Below, piece by piece: positions 32,112-40,031 of a DNA stretch of 44,653 nucleotides (positions are counted from its first letter, which is position 1; every line of letters starts with the position of its first letter). The notes beneath the pieces were generated by a model. It ran no database searches. It was not told the DNA's origin and saw only the letters and a program-made list of their open reading frames with translations. Source of the stretch: Sphingomonas bacterium (lineage in GTDB: Bacteria > Pseudomonadota > Alphaproteobacteria > Sphingomonadales > Sphingomonadaceae); the NCBI GenBank assembly GCA_030149245.1, contig JASBRX010000027.1, positions 1-44,653 of the forward strand. Direction: 5' to 3'. The translations under genes and the position numbers were made by a program.

Positions 32112-33863
32112 ATGCAGAATTGGCCGATCTGGCGCAAGCTTGCCGCCTCCTTCCTTGTTCTCCTGCTGACCTTTGGCGGGGTCAGCGCGCTGATCGTCAA
32201 CGCGATTGGTGGTCTTGAACACGCGCAGACCGAAAAGGCGAACGCCCATACGGGCGCGCGCGCCACGCAGACTCTGCTGTATCTGACGCTGGAGCAGATG
32301 AACGCCGTGCGCGGCTTCACTATCTTGGGGCAGCAGGCCTTTTACGAAACCTATGTCGAAAATCGCGACAAAGTGGCCGAAGCGGTCGAAGAGATCCGAA
32401 CGGTTTCGCAGGGGCATGATTTCGGCGGTCTGATCGACGAATATGCGGCCGCCACTGCCGAGTGGCAGAAGGACAAGCTGGAGCCGACGATCGCGCTGGC
32501 GCGCAACCCGGCGACGCGTGCCGAGGCGCAGGAACTGGCGGGCAAGAAGCAGCTCAGCCGCATCCGCGACGCGATCAAGGCGCTGGACGCGGCGCAAAAG
32601 GATCGGGTTGCTGCCGCCGATGCCGAGGAAGCCAGCCTGCGCGCCGGCGTCCGCTGGACGCTGGGCCTGGGTGTCGCGATCATGCTGGCGCTATCGGGTG
32701 GCCTCGCGTTCCTGCTCAACCGCTCGATCGCCAAACCGGTTGCCGACATGGTCGGCAAAATGGGCCGACTGGCTGCGGGCGATCATGCGGTCGAAGCCGC
32801 GACCGGCGCGCGTCGCGACGAGATCGGCGACATGGGCCGCGCGCTCCACGTCTTCCGCGACGCGGCGATCGCCAAGGAGGCGGCCGAAATCGCGAAACGC
32901 GCCGATGAGGCCGAGCAAAAGAAGATCGTCGACCTGCTCAGCGGCGCGCTGAAGCGGCTGTCGGCGGGCGATGTCTCGCACAGCATCGACGCCGATGTTG
33001 CGCCGGCCTATCGCGGGCTGCGCGACGATTACAATTTGGCGGTCGCGGGCCTGCGCAATCTTGTCCATGCCGTCAGCCAGAGTGTCGAGGCGATCCGCAC
33101 CGGGACCAGTGAGATCGCCAGCGCGACCAACGACCTGGCGCGCCGCACCGAAAGCAATGCCGCGTCGATCGAGCAGACCGCCGCCGCCGTCACCCAGATC
33201 GACGGTAGCGTCCGGGCCAGTTCAACTGCTGCGGGCGACACCGTAGCGCGGGCCGACCGTGCGCATGGCGCCGTTGCATCGGGTCGGGCGGTCGCCGAAG
33301 AGGCGATGCAGGCGATGACCCGGGTATCGGATAGCGCCAAGGGCATCGACGACGTGATCGAAGGACTCGACAAGATCGCGTTCCAGACCCGCGTGCTTGC
33401 GATGAACGCCGCCGTCGAAGCCGGTCGTGCCGGCGAAGCGGGCCGGGGCTTTGCGGTCGTCGCCGACCTCGTGTCGGCGCTGGCGATGCGCGCCGAGGAG
33501 GAATCCAAACAGGCCCGCGAACAGCTGACCGCGACCCAGGTCGATATCGAAGGCGCGGTCGAGGCGGTGCGCCGCGTCGATTCCGCCCTGGTCGGGATCG
33601 CCAGCGATGTGGAGGAGGTGAACAGCCTGCTCGGCACGGTCGCGGAGGGCAGCCGATCGCAGGCGATGGCAATCAGCGAAGTGTCCGGCGCGATCCAGTC
33701 GCTCGATGGCGCGACCCAGCAGAATGCGGCGATGGTCGAGCAGACCTCCGCTGCGGCACAGACGCTGAGCACCGAAGCGGACCGGCTTGCCGAACACGCC
33801 AGCGCGTTTCAGCCGGGCAGCGGTGGCGGTCGCATGAGCACAGCGCAGCGCCTCGCCGCCTGA
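32112..33863 (+). CDS. Methyl-accepting chemotaxis protein
   Basis: 583-residue chemoreceptor: TM1 (about 10-32), a periplasmic four-helix bundle (about 33-185), TM2 (about 190-210) running into a HAMP domain (SIAKPVADMVGKMGRLAAGD), a second HAMP-like segment (ALKRLSAGDVSHSIDADVAP), then the cytoplasmic signalling coil with the hairpin tip IAFQTRVLAMNAAVEAGRAG, GRGFAVVADLVSALAMRAEE. The tip departs from the usual IAFQTNLLALNAAVEAARAG...VASEVRNLAQRS: Asn, Glu and Arg positions that contact CheA/CheW and trimer partners are changed. No C-terminal NWETF-like CheR/CheB tether. Start at ATG 32112 (MQNWPIWRK); an upstream in-frame ATG adds a basic, unrelated stretch. Confidence 0.92.
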   Translation: MQNWPIWRKLAASFLVLLLTFGGVSALIVNAIGGLEHAQTEKANAHTGARATQTLLYLTLEQMNAVRGFTILGQQAFYETYVENRDKVAEAVEEIRTVSQGHDFGGLIDEYAAATAEWQKDKLEPTIALARNPATRAEAQELAGKKQLSRIRDAIKALDAAQKDRVAAADAEEASLRAGVRWTLGLGVAIMLALSGGLAFLLNRSIAKPVADMVGKMGRLAAGDHAVEAATGARRDEIGDMGRALHVFRDAAIAKEAAEIAKRADEAEQKKIVDLLSGALKRLSAGDVSHSIDADVAPAYRGLRDDYNLAVAGLRNLVHAVSQSVEAIRTGTSEIASATNDLARRTESNAASIEQTAAAVTQIDGSVRASSTAAGDTVARADRAHGAVASGRAVAEEAMQAMTRVSDSAKGIDDVIEGLDKIAFQTRVLAMNAAVEAGRAGEAGRGFAVVADLVSALAMRAEEESKQAREQLTATQVDIEGAVEAVRRVDSALVGIASDVEEVNSLLGTVAEGSRSQAMAISEVSGAIQSLDGATQQNAAMVEQTSAAAQTLSTEADRLAEHASAFQPGSGGGRMSTAQRLAA

Positions 33864-33900
33864 TCATTCCCCTTTCGCGCTGCCTTCCCGGAGCGCGAAC

Positions 33901-33967
33901 GGCCCGCCCGCCGGATCTCACCCACTCCCTCGTGGTGGCGACCCGGCCGGGCGGGCCGACTTTTTTT
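33901..33967 (+). terminator. Intrinsic terminator of chemoreceptor gene
   Basis: GGCCCGCCCG (33901-33910) pairs with CGGGCGGGCC (33948-33957), extended inward by CCGG on each side, and is followed within 3 bp by seven T. The loop is long, about 30 nt. Confidence 0.8.
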
Positions 33968-33990
33968 GGAGATCCGCAGCACAGTCAATC

Positions 33991-34015
33991 AATCCTCCCC
34001 GGCAGGGGGAGGATT
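33991..34015. terminator. Bidirectional hairpin between convergent genes
   Basis: Perfect 10 bp stem AATCCTCCCC/GGGGAGGATT with a 5-nt loop, just past the end of the minus-strand amidohydrolase. The same TCCTCCCC/GGGGAGGA block forms the outer arms of the large repeat at 39897-40018, so it may be a minimal copy of that family. Confidence 0.55.
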
Positions 34016-34020
34016 GTTTC

Positions 34021-35694
34021 TTACCGTCCGCCCGAAGCGTCGCTGCGCGGGCGGCGATAGACCTGCTCGCCGCCGACCCAGGTTTCGATCACCACCGTCG
34101 CGCGCAATTCGCTCGGTGATGCGAGCAGCGGGTCGCGATCAACGACGATGAAATCCGCGCGCATGCCGGGCGCGAGATGGCCGAATTTGGTCTCAGCAAA
34201 GCCGGCATAGGCGCCGTCCAACGTGAAGGCGCGCCAGCTGCGTTCGCGTGTCAGCGCCTCTTCCGGTCGCCAGCCGCCAACCGGCTGGCCTTGCGCGTCC
34301 TGCCGGGTGAAGCCCGTCGCCCAGCCCTCGAACGGATTGGGACTTTCGACCGGATAGTCGGAGCCGAACGCGATGCGCGCGCCGCTGTCCAGCATCGATT
34401 TCCAGGCATAGGCCCCTGCCAGCCGCGCCGCGCCGACGCGCGCTTCGGCCATCGTCCGGTCGCTGCTCTGATGCACCGGCTGCATCGACGCGATGACGCC
34501 GAGCTTGGCGAAGCGCGGCAGGTCCACCAGATCGACCACCTGCGCATGCTCGATCCGCCAGCGGCGGTCGCCCTTGTACGTCTCGCCAACCTCGGTAATC
34601 GCGTCGAGCACCTGTTGGTTGGCGCGGTCGCCGATCGCGTGAATCGCGAACTGAAACCCGTCCATCGCGCCGCGGACGAGCAGGTTGGACAGCTGGGCAT
34701 CGGTCAGGAACGGCAGGCCGCGGTTGCCCGGCGCATCGCTATACGGCGCCTTGAGCCACGCCCCGCGCGAGCCGAGCGCGCCGTCGGTGTAGAGCTTGAT
34801 CCCGCCCATGCGCAGCTTGTCGGCATAGAGCCACGGCGTTGGACCGCTGCCGCCGACGCGTAGTGCGGTTTCGACGCCGTCCGAATAGGACATGATCCGC
34901 ATGCGGAGCAGCCCCATATCGCCCATCCGGCGATAAGTCAGCCAATCGTCGACACTTGTGCCCATGTCGGCGCTGGCGGTGACGCCCATCGACAACAGGA
35001 GTTCCTGTGCCTTGATGAAGGCCGCGTTGCGGTCGCGCGGGGTCGGTTGAGGCAGCACCTTTTCAATCAGTTCCATCGCCGCATCGACGAACACGCCGCC
35101 GGGCTTGCCCGCGACCAGTTCGATCCGACCACCGGCCGGCGACTTGGTCGCTGCGGTGATCCCCGCCGCCTTCAGCGCCGCGCTGTTGGCCCAGCCGGCA
35201 TGGCCATCGGCGCGAACCAGCCAGGTCGGGACGTCGCCGGTCGCCGCATCCAGCTCCGCCGCAGTGGGGAAACGGCCAAGGCCCCAGACTTCCTGATTCC
35301 ATCCGCCGCCGGTGATCCAGCGGCGGGTTGGGTTTTCGGCGGCATAGCGGCGGATCGCGTCCTGCGCCTGCGCCAGCGAACGAGTCCCCGAGAGGTCGAG
35401 CGCCAGCGCGCGAAACCCGAGATTCATCACATGGCCATGCGCATCGACCATGCCGGGGATGACGACACGGCCCTTCAGATCGGCGCGCCAGTCCGGGCGC
35501 TCGGGCCGCTTTTCGCCGCGTTTGAGCAGCTTCACCACCTTGCCATCGGGCGACATCACAATGCCGGTGAAGCGGACGACCTCGCCCGTTTCGTCCAGTG
35601 TGATGCCATCGACATTGTCGACCAGCGCATCGGCCAGCGCGGGCGCGGGCAGCAGCAATGCAGCGATCAGGGCAAGCGAAACGGGAAGGCGCAC
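34021..35694 (-). CDS. Secreted amidohydrolase, YtcJ-like (Amidohydrolase_3)
   Basis: 557-residue metal-dependent hydrolase with a signal peptide (MRLPVSLALIAALLLPAPALA). Metal-site motif VIPGMVDAHGHVMNLG, then ITGGGWNQEVWG, LVRADGHAGWANSAALKAAG, KLYTDGALGSRGAWL, FQFAIHAIGDRANQQVLDAI, RRWRIEHAQVVDL, and the late Asp in RIAFGSDYPVESPNPFEGW (quoted in part), all in the order of the YtcJ group. Substrate unknown; members act on amides or formamides. The GTG at 35694 has GGAG 7 bp upstream. It is divergent from the threonine ammonia-lyase gene. Confidence 0.88.
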   Translation of the reverse strand: MRLPVSLALIAALLLPAPALADALVDNVDGITLDETGEVVRFTGIVMSPDGKVVKLLKRGEKRPERPDWRADLKGRVVIPGMVDAHGHVMNLGFRALALDLSGTRSLAQAQDAIRRYAAENPTRRWITGGGWNQEVWGLGRFPTAAELDAATGDVPTWLVRADGHAGWANSAALKAAGITAATKSPAGGRIELVAGKPGGVFVDAAMELIEKVLPQPTPRDRNAAFIKAQELLLSMGVTASADMGTSVDDWLTYRRMGDMGLLRMRIMSYSDGVETALRVGGSGPTPWLYADKLRMGGIKLYTDGALGSRGAWLKAPYSDAPGNRGLPFLTDAQLSNLLVRGAMDGFQFAIHAIGDRANQQVLDAITEVGETYKGDRRWRIEHAQVVDLVDLPRFAKLGVIASMQPVHQSSDRTMAEARVGAARLAGAYAWKSMLDSGARIAFGSDYPVESPNPFEGWATGFTRQDAQGQPVGGWRPEEALTRERSWRAFTLDGAYAGFAETKFGHLAPGMRADFIVVDRDPLLASPSELRATVVIETWVGGEQVYRRPRSDASGGR

Positions 35695-35834
35695 GCAGGT
35701 CTCCACAAAACAGGGCCGGGCACAAAGCTGCCCTATGGACCGGTTTCGAATAGGCGGTGTTCCCCCGTCGCGCCAGATGGTCTAGGGCCGCGCCACCGGC
35801 CCGGCGGCGTTTCCGGGATTGCGAAAGTTTCATC

Positions 35835-37079
35835 ATGGCAACCCAGGCAGCGTCCGACCCCACTCCCCTCCCCCTCGCCTTGGCCGATGTGCAGATGGCG
35901 GCGGAGCGGATTGGCGGGTCGATCGTGCGCACGCCGACGCTGCACAGCAAGACGCTGTCCGACCTGACCGGCGCGACCGTGTATCTGAAGTTCGAGAACC
36001 TTCAGTTCACCGCCGCCTACAAGGAGCGCGGCGCGCTCAACACGTTGCTTCAGCTCGATGCGGCGGCGCGGGCCAAGGGCGTGATCGCGGCGTCGGCCGG
36101 CAACCATGCCCAGGGCTTGGCCTATCACGGCAACCGTCTTGGCATCCCGGTCACGATCGTCATGCCCAAGCCGACGCCGACGGTGAAGGTGACGCAGACC
36201 GAGGGGCATGGCGCGAGCGTGATCCTGGAGGGCGAGACGTTCGACGAAGCCTATGCCCATGCGCGCCAGCTGGAGGCGAAGAACGGCTACACCTTCGTCC
36301 ATCCGTTCGACGATCCGCGCATCATGGCGGGTCAGGGCACGGTGGCGCTGGAGATGCTGGCCGATGCGCCCGACATCGACACGCTGATCGTGCCGATCGG
36401 CGGCGGCGGGCTGGTGTCGGGCATGGCGACCGTCGCCAAGGCCGCCGACCGCGCGATCGAGGTGGTCGGCGTCGAGGCCGAGCTATTCCCGTCGATGTAC
36501 AATCGCGTCAAGGGCACCGACCTGGCCATTGGCGGCGACACGCTGGCCGAGGGTATTGCGGTCAAGGAGCCCGGCACGATCACCGCGCAGGTGATCGAAG
36601 CGCTGGTCGACGACATCGTGCTGGTCAGCGAACGCAAGCTGGAGGAATCGGTCAGCCTGTTGCTGCAGATCGAAAAGACCGTGGTCGAGGGCGCGGGCGC
36701 CGCCGGCCTTGCGGCACTGCTGTCCAATCAGGATCGGTTTGCGGGCAAGACGATCGGCATCGTGCTGTGCGGCGGCAATATCGACACCCGACTGCTCGCC
36801 AATGTGCTGCTGCGCGATCTTGCCCGGTCGGGTCGCCTCGCGCGGCTGCGCATCCGGTTGCAGGACCGCCCCGGCGCGCTGTTCCATGTCAGCCGCATCT
36901 TTCACGAACAGGGCGTCAATATCATCGAGGTCTATCACCAGCGCGTGTTCACCTCGCTCCCGGCCAAGGGGCTGATCACCGATATTGAATGCGAAACCCG
37001 CGACGGCGCGCATCTCGACCGGCTGATCGCGGCGCTGCGCACCGCGGGCTATGCGGTGAGCATGGTGGAGCTGGACTGA
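35835..37079 (+). CDS. Threonine ammonia-lyase with ACT domain
   Basis: PLP enzyme converting threonine to 2-oxobutanoate and ammonia, the first step of isoleucine synthesis or threonine breakdown. 414 residues: N-terminal PLP domain with FENLQFTAAYKERGALNTL (Schiff-base Lys), SAGNHAQGLAYH and the phosphate-binding PIGGGGLVSGMA. A single C-terminal ACT domain (about 335-414, RLRIRLQDRPGALFHVSRIF) suggests allosteric control by an amino acid. Length fits the one-ACT type, not the longer two-ACT IlvA of enteric bacteria. The ATG at 35835 begins the family-typical N-terminus. Confidence 0.94.
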   Translation: MATQAASDPTPLPLALADVQMAAERIGGSIVRTPTLHSKTLSDLTGATVYLKFENLQFTAAYKERGALNTLLQLDAAARAKGVIAASAGNHAQGLAYHGNRLGIPVTIVMPKPTPTVKVTQTEGHGASVILEGETFDEAYAHARQLEAKNGYTFVHPFDDPRIMAGQGTVALEMLADAPDIDTLIVPIGGGGLVSGMATVAKAADRAIEVVGVEAELFPSMYNRVKGTDLAIGGDTLAEGIAVKEPGTITAQVIEALVDDIVLVSERKLEESVSLLLQIEKTVVEGAGAAGLAALLSNQDRFAGKTIGIVLCGGNIDTRLLANVLLRDLARSGRLARLRIRLQDRPGALFHVSRIFHEQGVNIIEVYHQRVFTSLPAKGLITDIECETRDGAHLDRLIAALRTAGYAVSMVELD

Positions 37080-37322
37080 GAGTTTTCCACAGCCCAGCGA
37101 TGAACTGAATCGGGCGTGCGGCGAACCGAGTCGCGCCGCCCTCCACACCGAATCACCACACCCGTATAACTGCGGTGCGCGCGCTGTTCGGCTGCGCAAT
37201 CCCGAAACATCACTGCGCCGCCGTTAACCCATTTTCATGGTAAATCGGCTTTTCATCGTGATTCCGTCGCTTCATAAGGGTCACGTCCGACGCGATTTGC
37301 GTGGTTTCAAGGGGGCGAACGG

Positions 37323-38111
37323 GTGACGGCACTGACGCGCTTTCCACGGTTTTTCGTGACCAGCCCTTCGACCTGTCCATACCTGCCCGGGCGGCAGGAG
37401 CGGAAGATCTTCACCGAGCTGAACGGCCCGCATGCCGGTGAGCTCAACGATGCGCTGGGCCGGATCGGGTTCCGTCGCAGCCAGTCGGTCGCCTATCGGC
37501 CAAGCTGTGTCGGGTGCAACGCCTGCCTCTCCGTCCGCGTCGTTACCGACGAGTTCCGGCCCAATGCGACGCAGCGCAAGCTGATCCGTCGCCATTCGGA
37601 CCTGTCGGTTACCGCGTGCCGCCCCTGGGCGACCGAGGAGCAATATGCGCTGCTGCGCCGCTATCTCGCCGCGCGTCACCCCAGCGGGGGCATGACGATG
37701 ATGGATGAGACCGACTATGCCGACATGGTCGAACAGTCGCCGGTCAGCACCTATGTCATCGAATATCGCGAGCCGGAGGAACTGGGCGGCGCGCTGGTCG
37801 GGGCGTGCATCACCGATCAGCAGGCCGATGGCCTGTCGATGATCTACAGCTTCTTCGCCGCCGACCACCCCGAGCGGCAGGGACTGGGCAATCTGATCAT
37901 CATGGACCATATCGTCCGCGCGCGCAGTGCCGGGCTGCCCTATGTTTACCTGGGCTATTGGGTGAAGGGCAGCGACCGGATGGCGTACAAGACGCGCTAT
38001 CGTCCGATGGAAGTGCTCGGCCCGAATGGCTGGTCGCGGATGCCGGACGATGCCGATGCGACCGTTGCCGAAGCCGCGCCCCAACCGATGCGGCTGCGCG
38101 CTTTCGCCTGA
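37323..38111 (+). CDS. bpt: Aspartate/glutamate leucyltransferase Bpt
   Basis: Transfers leucine from Leu-tRNA to proteins with N-terminal Asp or Glu, marking them for ClpS-ClpAP degradation. 262 residues with family features: the N-terminal [20 protein letters not shown] and the [12 protein letters not shown] cluster in [13 protein letters not shown], then [17 protein letters not shown]. The C-terminal GNAT-like half has [20 protein letters not shown] and [20 protein letters not shown]. The start is GTG 37323 with AAGGGGG upstream. A 243 bp gap before it holds no gene that I can see. Confidence 0.95.
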   Translation: MTALTRFPRFFVTSPSTCPYLPGRQERKIFTELNGPHAGELNDALGRIGFRRSQSVAYRPSCVGCNACLSVRVVTDEFRPNATQRKLIRRHSDLSVTACRPWATEEQYALLRRYLAARHPSGGMTMMDETDYADMVEQSPVSTYVIEYREPEELGGALVGACITDQQADGLSMIYSFFAADHPERQGLGNLIIMDHIVRARSAGLPYVYLGYWVKGSDRMAYKTRYRPMEVLGPNGWSRMPDDADATVAEAAPQPMRLRAFA

Positions 38112-38145
38112 AGCCGTTTTACGGCACCGGCGAAGCCGAACACAC

Positions 38146-38952
38146 TCAAGCGTCGCCGTTCATCCGTTCGACCTGTAACTCAACCGACAACTCCTCGACC
38201 CCTTCACCCTGGCGGATGCCGACAATTGGCGCGGCGCCGTTGAAGTCGAGCGCGGTGGCCATGCGGACATAGTTCGCGTCCGGGCTGATCCCGACGGAGG
38301 GGTCGAAGCCGACCCAGCCCAGCCCCTCGACCCAGGCTTCTGCCCAGCCATGCGGGGGGCAGGTCCCCTCGCCGCAATTGCGGTAGCCCGAGACGTAGCG
38401 GGCCGGGAGGCTGAGCGCCGACGCACCGGCGATGAAGATATGGGCGAGGTCGCGGCAGTCCGGGTCGCCACCCTCCAGTGCTTCGACGGCGGTCGCGCCG
38501 CGATCGGGGCGGTCAGCCGCTTCGGGGAAACGCTGGCAGAGCGCGAGATTCCAGTGGTGCAGCTGGGCAAGCACCTCCCCGTTTCCGGCAGTGTCGCGCG
38601 CCCATTCGGCCAGCGTCGCGTCGGGGGTCGTGCGGGCGGTGATGCGGCGGAACATCGGCGGCGGGAGTAGTTCGTTGCTGCCGCGGACCAGCCCATCGGC
38701 TTCGGTTGTGAGCACCTGCCCCGCCACGGTAAGCTCGATCCCGTCGATCGGCCCTTCGGCGTACAGCATCGTCACGCGGTTGCCGAAACCGTCGATCGAA
38801 TCGCGCAGCCGGACGTCGCAATCGACGTCGATGCGCCAGTCCACCACGGTCTGGTCATGCGTATCGCCCGGAGTCAGGCGCAATGTCTGGACCAGCCGCT
38901 GTTGCGGCGCGCTGAAGCGGTAGCGGGTCTGGTGGTCGATGGCCAAGCGCAT
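38146..38952 (-). CDS. Transglutaminase-like cysteine protease-fold protein (COG1305 type)
   Basis: 268 residues. An N-terminal beta domain (HQTRYRFSAPQQRLVQTLRL) is followed by a transglutaminase-like core with the Cys (GGDPDCRDLAHIFIAGAS), His (PPHGWAEAWVEGLGWVGFDP) and Asp of the papain-like triad, all present. Predicted to cut or transfer peptide bonds. Last gene of a three-gene operon with an alpha-E protein (one-base overlap) and a circularly permuted ATP-grasp protein, a widespread set discussed by Iyer and colleagues as a possible peptide-making or peptide-tagging system. It is not a lasso B2: it has the extra N-terminal domain and sits in its own conserved operon. Confidence 0.9.
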   Translation of the reverse strand: MRLAIDHQTRYRFSAPQQRLVQTLRLTPGDTHDQTVVDWRIDVDCDVRLRDSIDGFGNRVTMLYAEGPIDGIELTVAGQVLTTEADGLVRGSNELLPPPMFRRITARTTPDATLAEWARDTAGNGEVLAQLHHWNLALCQRFPEAADRPDRGATAVEALEGGDPDCRDLAHIFIAGASALSLPARYVSGYRNCGEGTCPPHGWAEAWVEGLGWVGFDPSVGISPDANYVRMATALDFNGAAPIVGIRQGEGVEELSVELQVERMNGDA

Positions 38953-39893
38953 CAGATGAACCTGAACTGGCGCGCAATGGCGGCGTCGAGCAGCGCATTT
39001 TCGCGGATGAAGGCCTGCAGATATTCGTGCAGGCCGCTGACGATCACTTCATGTGAGCGGGTTTTTTGCATCCGGGCGATGCGGGCGCGGGCCATGCGGT
39101 CGGCCTCGCCTTGCAACCCGGTGCGCTTGGCGAGGGCGTTGAGCTGCTCGACCACCTCCTCGACGCATCCGGCGAGGCTGCGGGGGAGTTCGGCGCGGGT
39201 GATCAGCAGGTCGATGACATTGGCCGGGCGGAGGCCGTCGCTGTAGAGCCAGCGATAGGCGGTGACCGCCGACACGGTCTGGAGGATCGTCGTCCACTGG
39301 TCACGATCGACCAGGCCACCTACCCGCTCGCCCTCTGGCAGCAGCAAATGGTATTTGACGTCTAGCAACCGCGCGGTGTTGTCCGCCCGCTCGATCGCGG
39401 CGCCGAGCTGGATCAGCATCGTCGCTTCATTGTCCATCATGCGGTGGATCGCGCCCTCAAAGCCGCGCGCTTCGGCCATCACGCCTTCGATCAGCGAGAG
39501 CGTCGTCGTGGTGCCACCGGGGCTGACGCGCTTCGCAAACAGCAGCCACAGCCGGTTGATCGCGGTCCAGGCTTCGCGGGTCAGCGAGGTGCGCACCGCG
39601 CGGGCATTGTTACGCGCTTGCTCCAGGCAGCGGACGATCGAGCCGGGGTGGCTCATATCGAGCGTCAGGAAATGCGCCACCGGCTGCTGGCTGATCGTCT
39701 GGTGCGCGGCGGCATAGGCTTCTTCAGTATAAGTGACGCTGAGCGCGCTGGCCCAGGCCGCCTCTCCCGCCGGGCGGGCGGACAGGGCGTCGAGGCGGAC
39801 GGTGGCTTCGACCAGCCGGGCGATGAAATCGGCGCGCTCGACATAGCGGCCGAGCCAGTAGAGCGACGACGCGGTGCGCGAGAGCATGCGCAT
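38952..39893 (-). CDS. Alpha-E domain protein (COG2307 type)
   Basis: 313-residue all-helical protein starting MRMLSRTASSLYWLGRYVERAD, the hallmark of the alpha-E family, with paired Glu/Arg helices (AAIERADNTARLLDVKYH). Role unknown; always found with the ATP-grasp and transglutaminase-like partners. Its stop overlaps the next start by one base. The ATG at 39893 is preceded by GGGGAGG at 7 bp. Notably this ribosome site is the outer arm of the palindromic repeat at 39897-40018. Confidence 0.92.
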   Translation of the reverse strand: MRMLSRTASSLYWLGRYVERADFIARLVEATVRLDALSARPAGEAAWASALSVTYTEEAYAAAHQTISQQPVAHFLTLDMSHPGSIVRCLEQARNNARAVRTSLTREAWTAINRLWLLFAKRVSPGGTTTTLSLIEGVMAEARGFEGAIHRMMDNEATMLIQLGAAIERADNTARLLDVKYHLLLPEGERVGGLVDRDQWTTILQTVSAVTAYRWLYSDGLRPANVIDLLITRAELPRSLAGCVEEVVEQLNALAKRTGLQGEADRMARARIARMQKTRSHEVIVSGLHEYLQAFIRENALLDAAIARQFRFI

Positions 39894-39896
39894 CCT

Positions 39897-40018
39897 AAAT
39901 CCTCCCCTGCAAGGGGAGGTGGCATGCCGCAGGCATGACGGAGGGGTGTCGCGCCATCGAGAGGGGGACACCCCTCCGTCGCGCTGCGCGCGCCACCTCC
40001 CCTTTCAGGGGAGGATTT
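39897..40018. repeat. 122 bp composite palindrome inside the ATP-grasp operon
   Basis: Outer arms AAATCCTCCCC and GGGGAGGATTT. Each end also forms its own hairpin (CCTCCCCTGCAAGGGGAGG and CCTCCCCTTTCAGGGGAGG). Inner arms CGGAGGGGTGTC and GACACCCCTCCG are inverted around a 17 bp centre. It fills nearly all of the 138 bp between the ATP-grasp stop and the alpha-E start. No coding capacity. The structure is that of a non-autonomous palindromic element; related arms occur at 33991-34015. Confidence 0.85.
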
Positions 40019-40031
40019 GCCATCTCGCCCC

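Noticed and set aside
38146..38952. Transglutaminase-like protein as the missing lasso B2 protease
   Set aside because: It has an extra N-terminal domain and forms the well-known operon with alpha-E and ATP-grasp genes, 10 kb away; B2 proteins are shorter and differ in layout.
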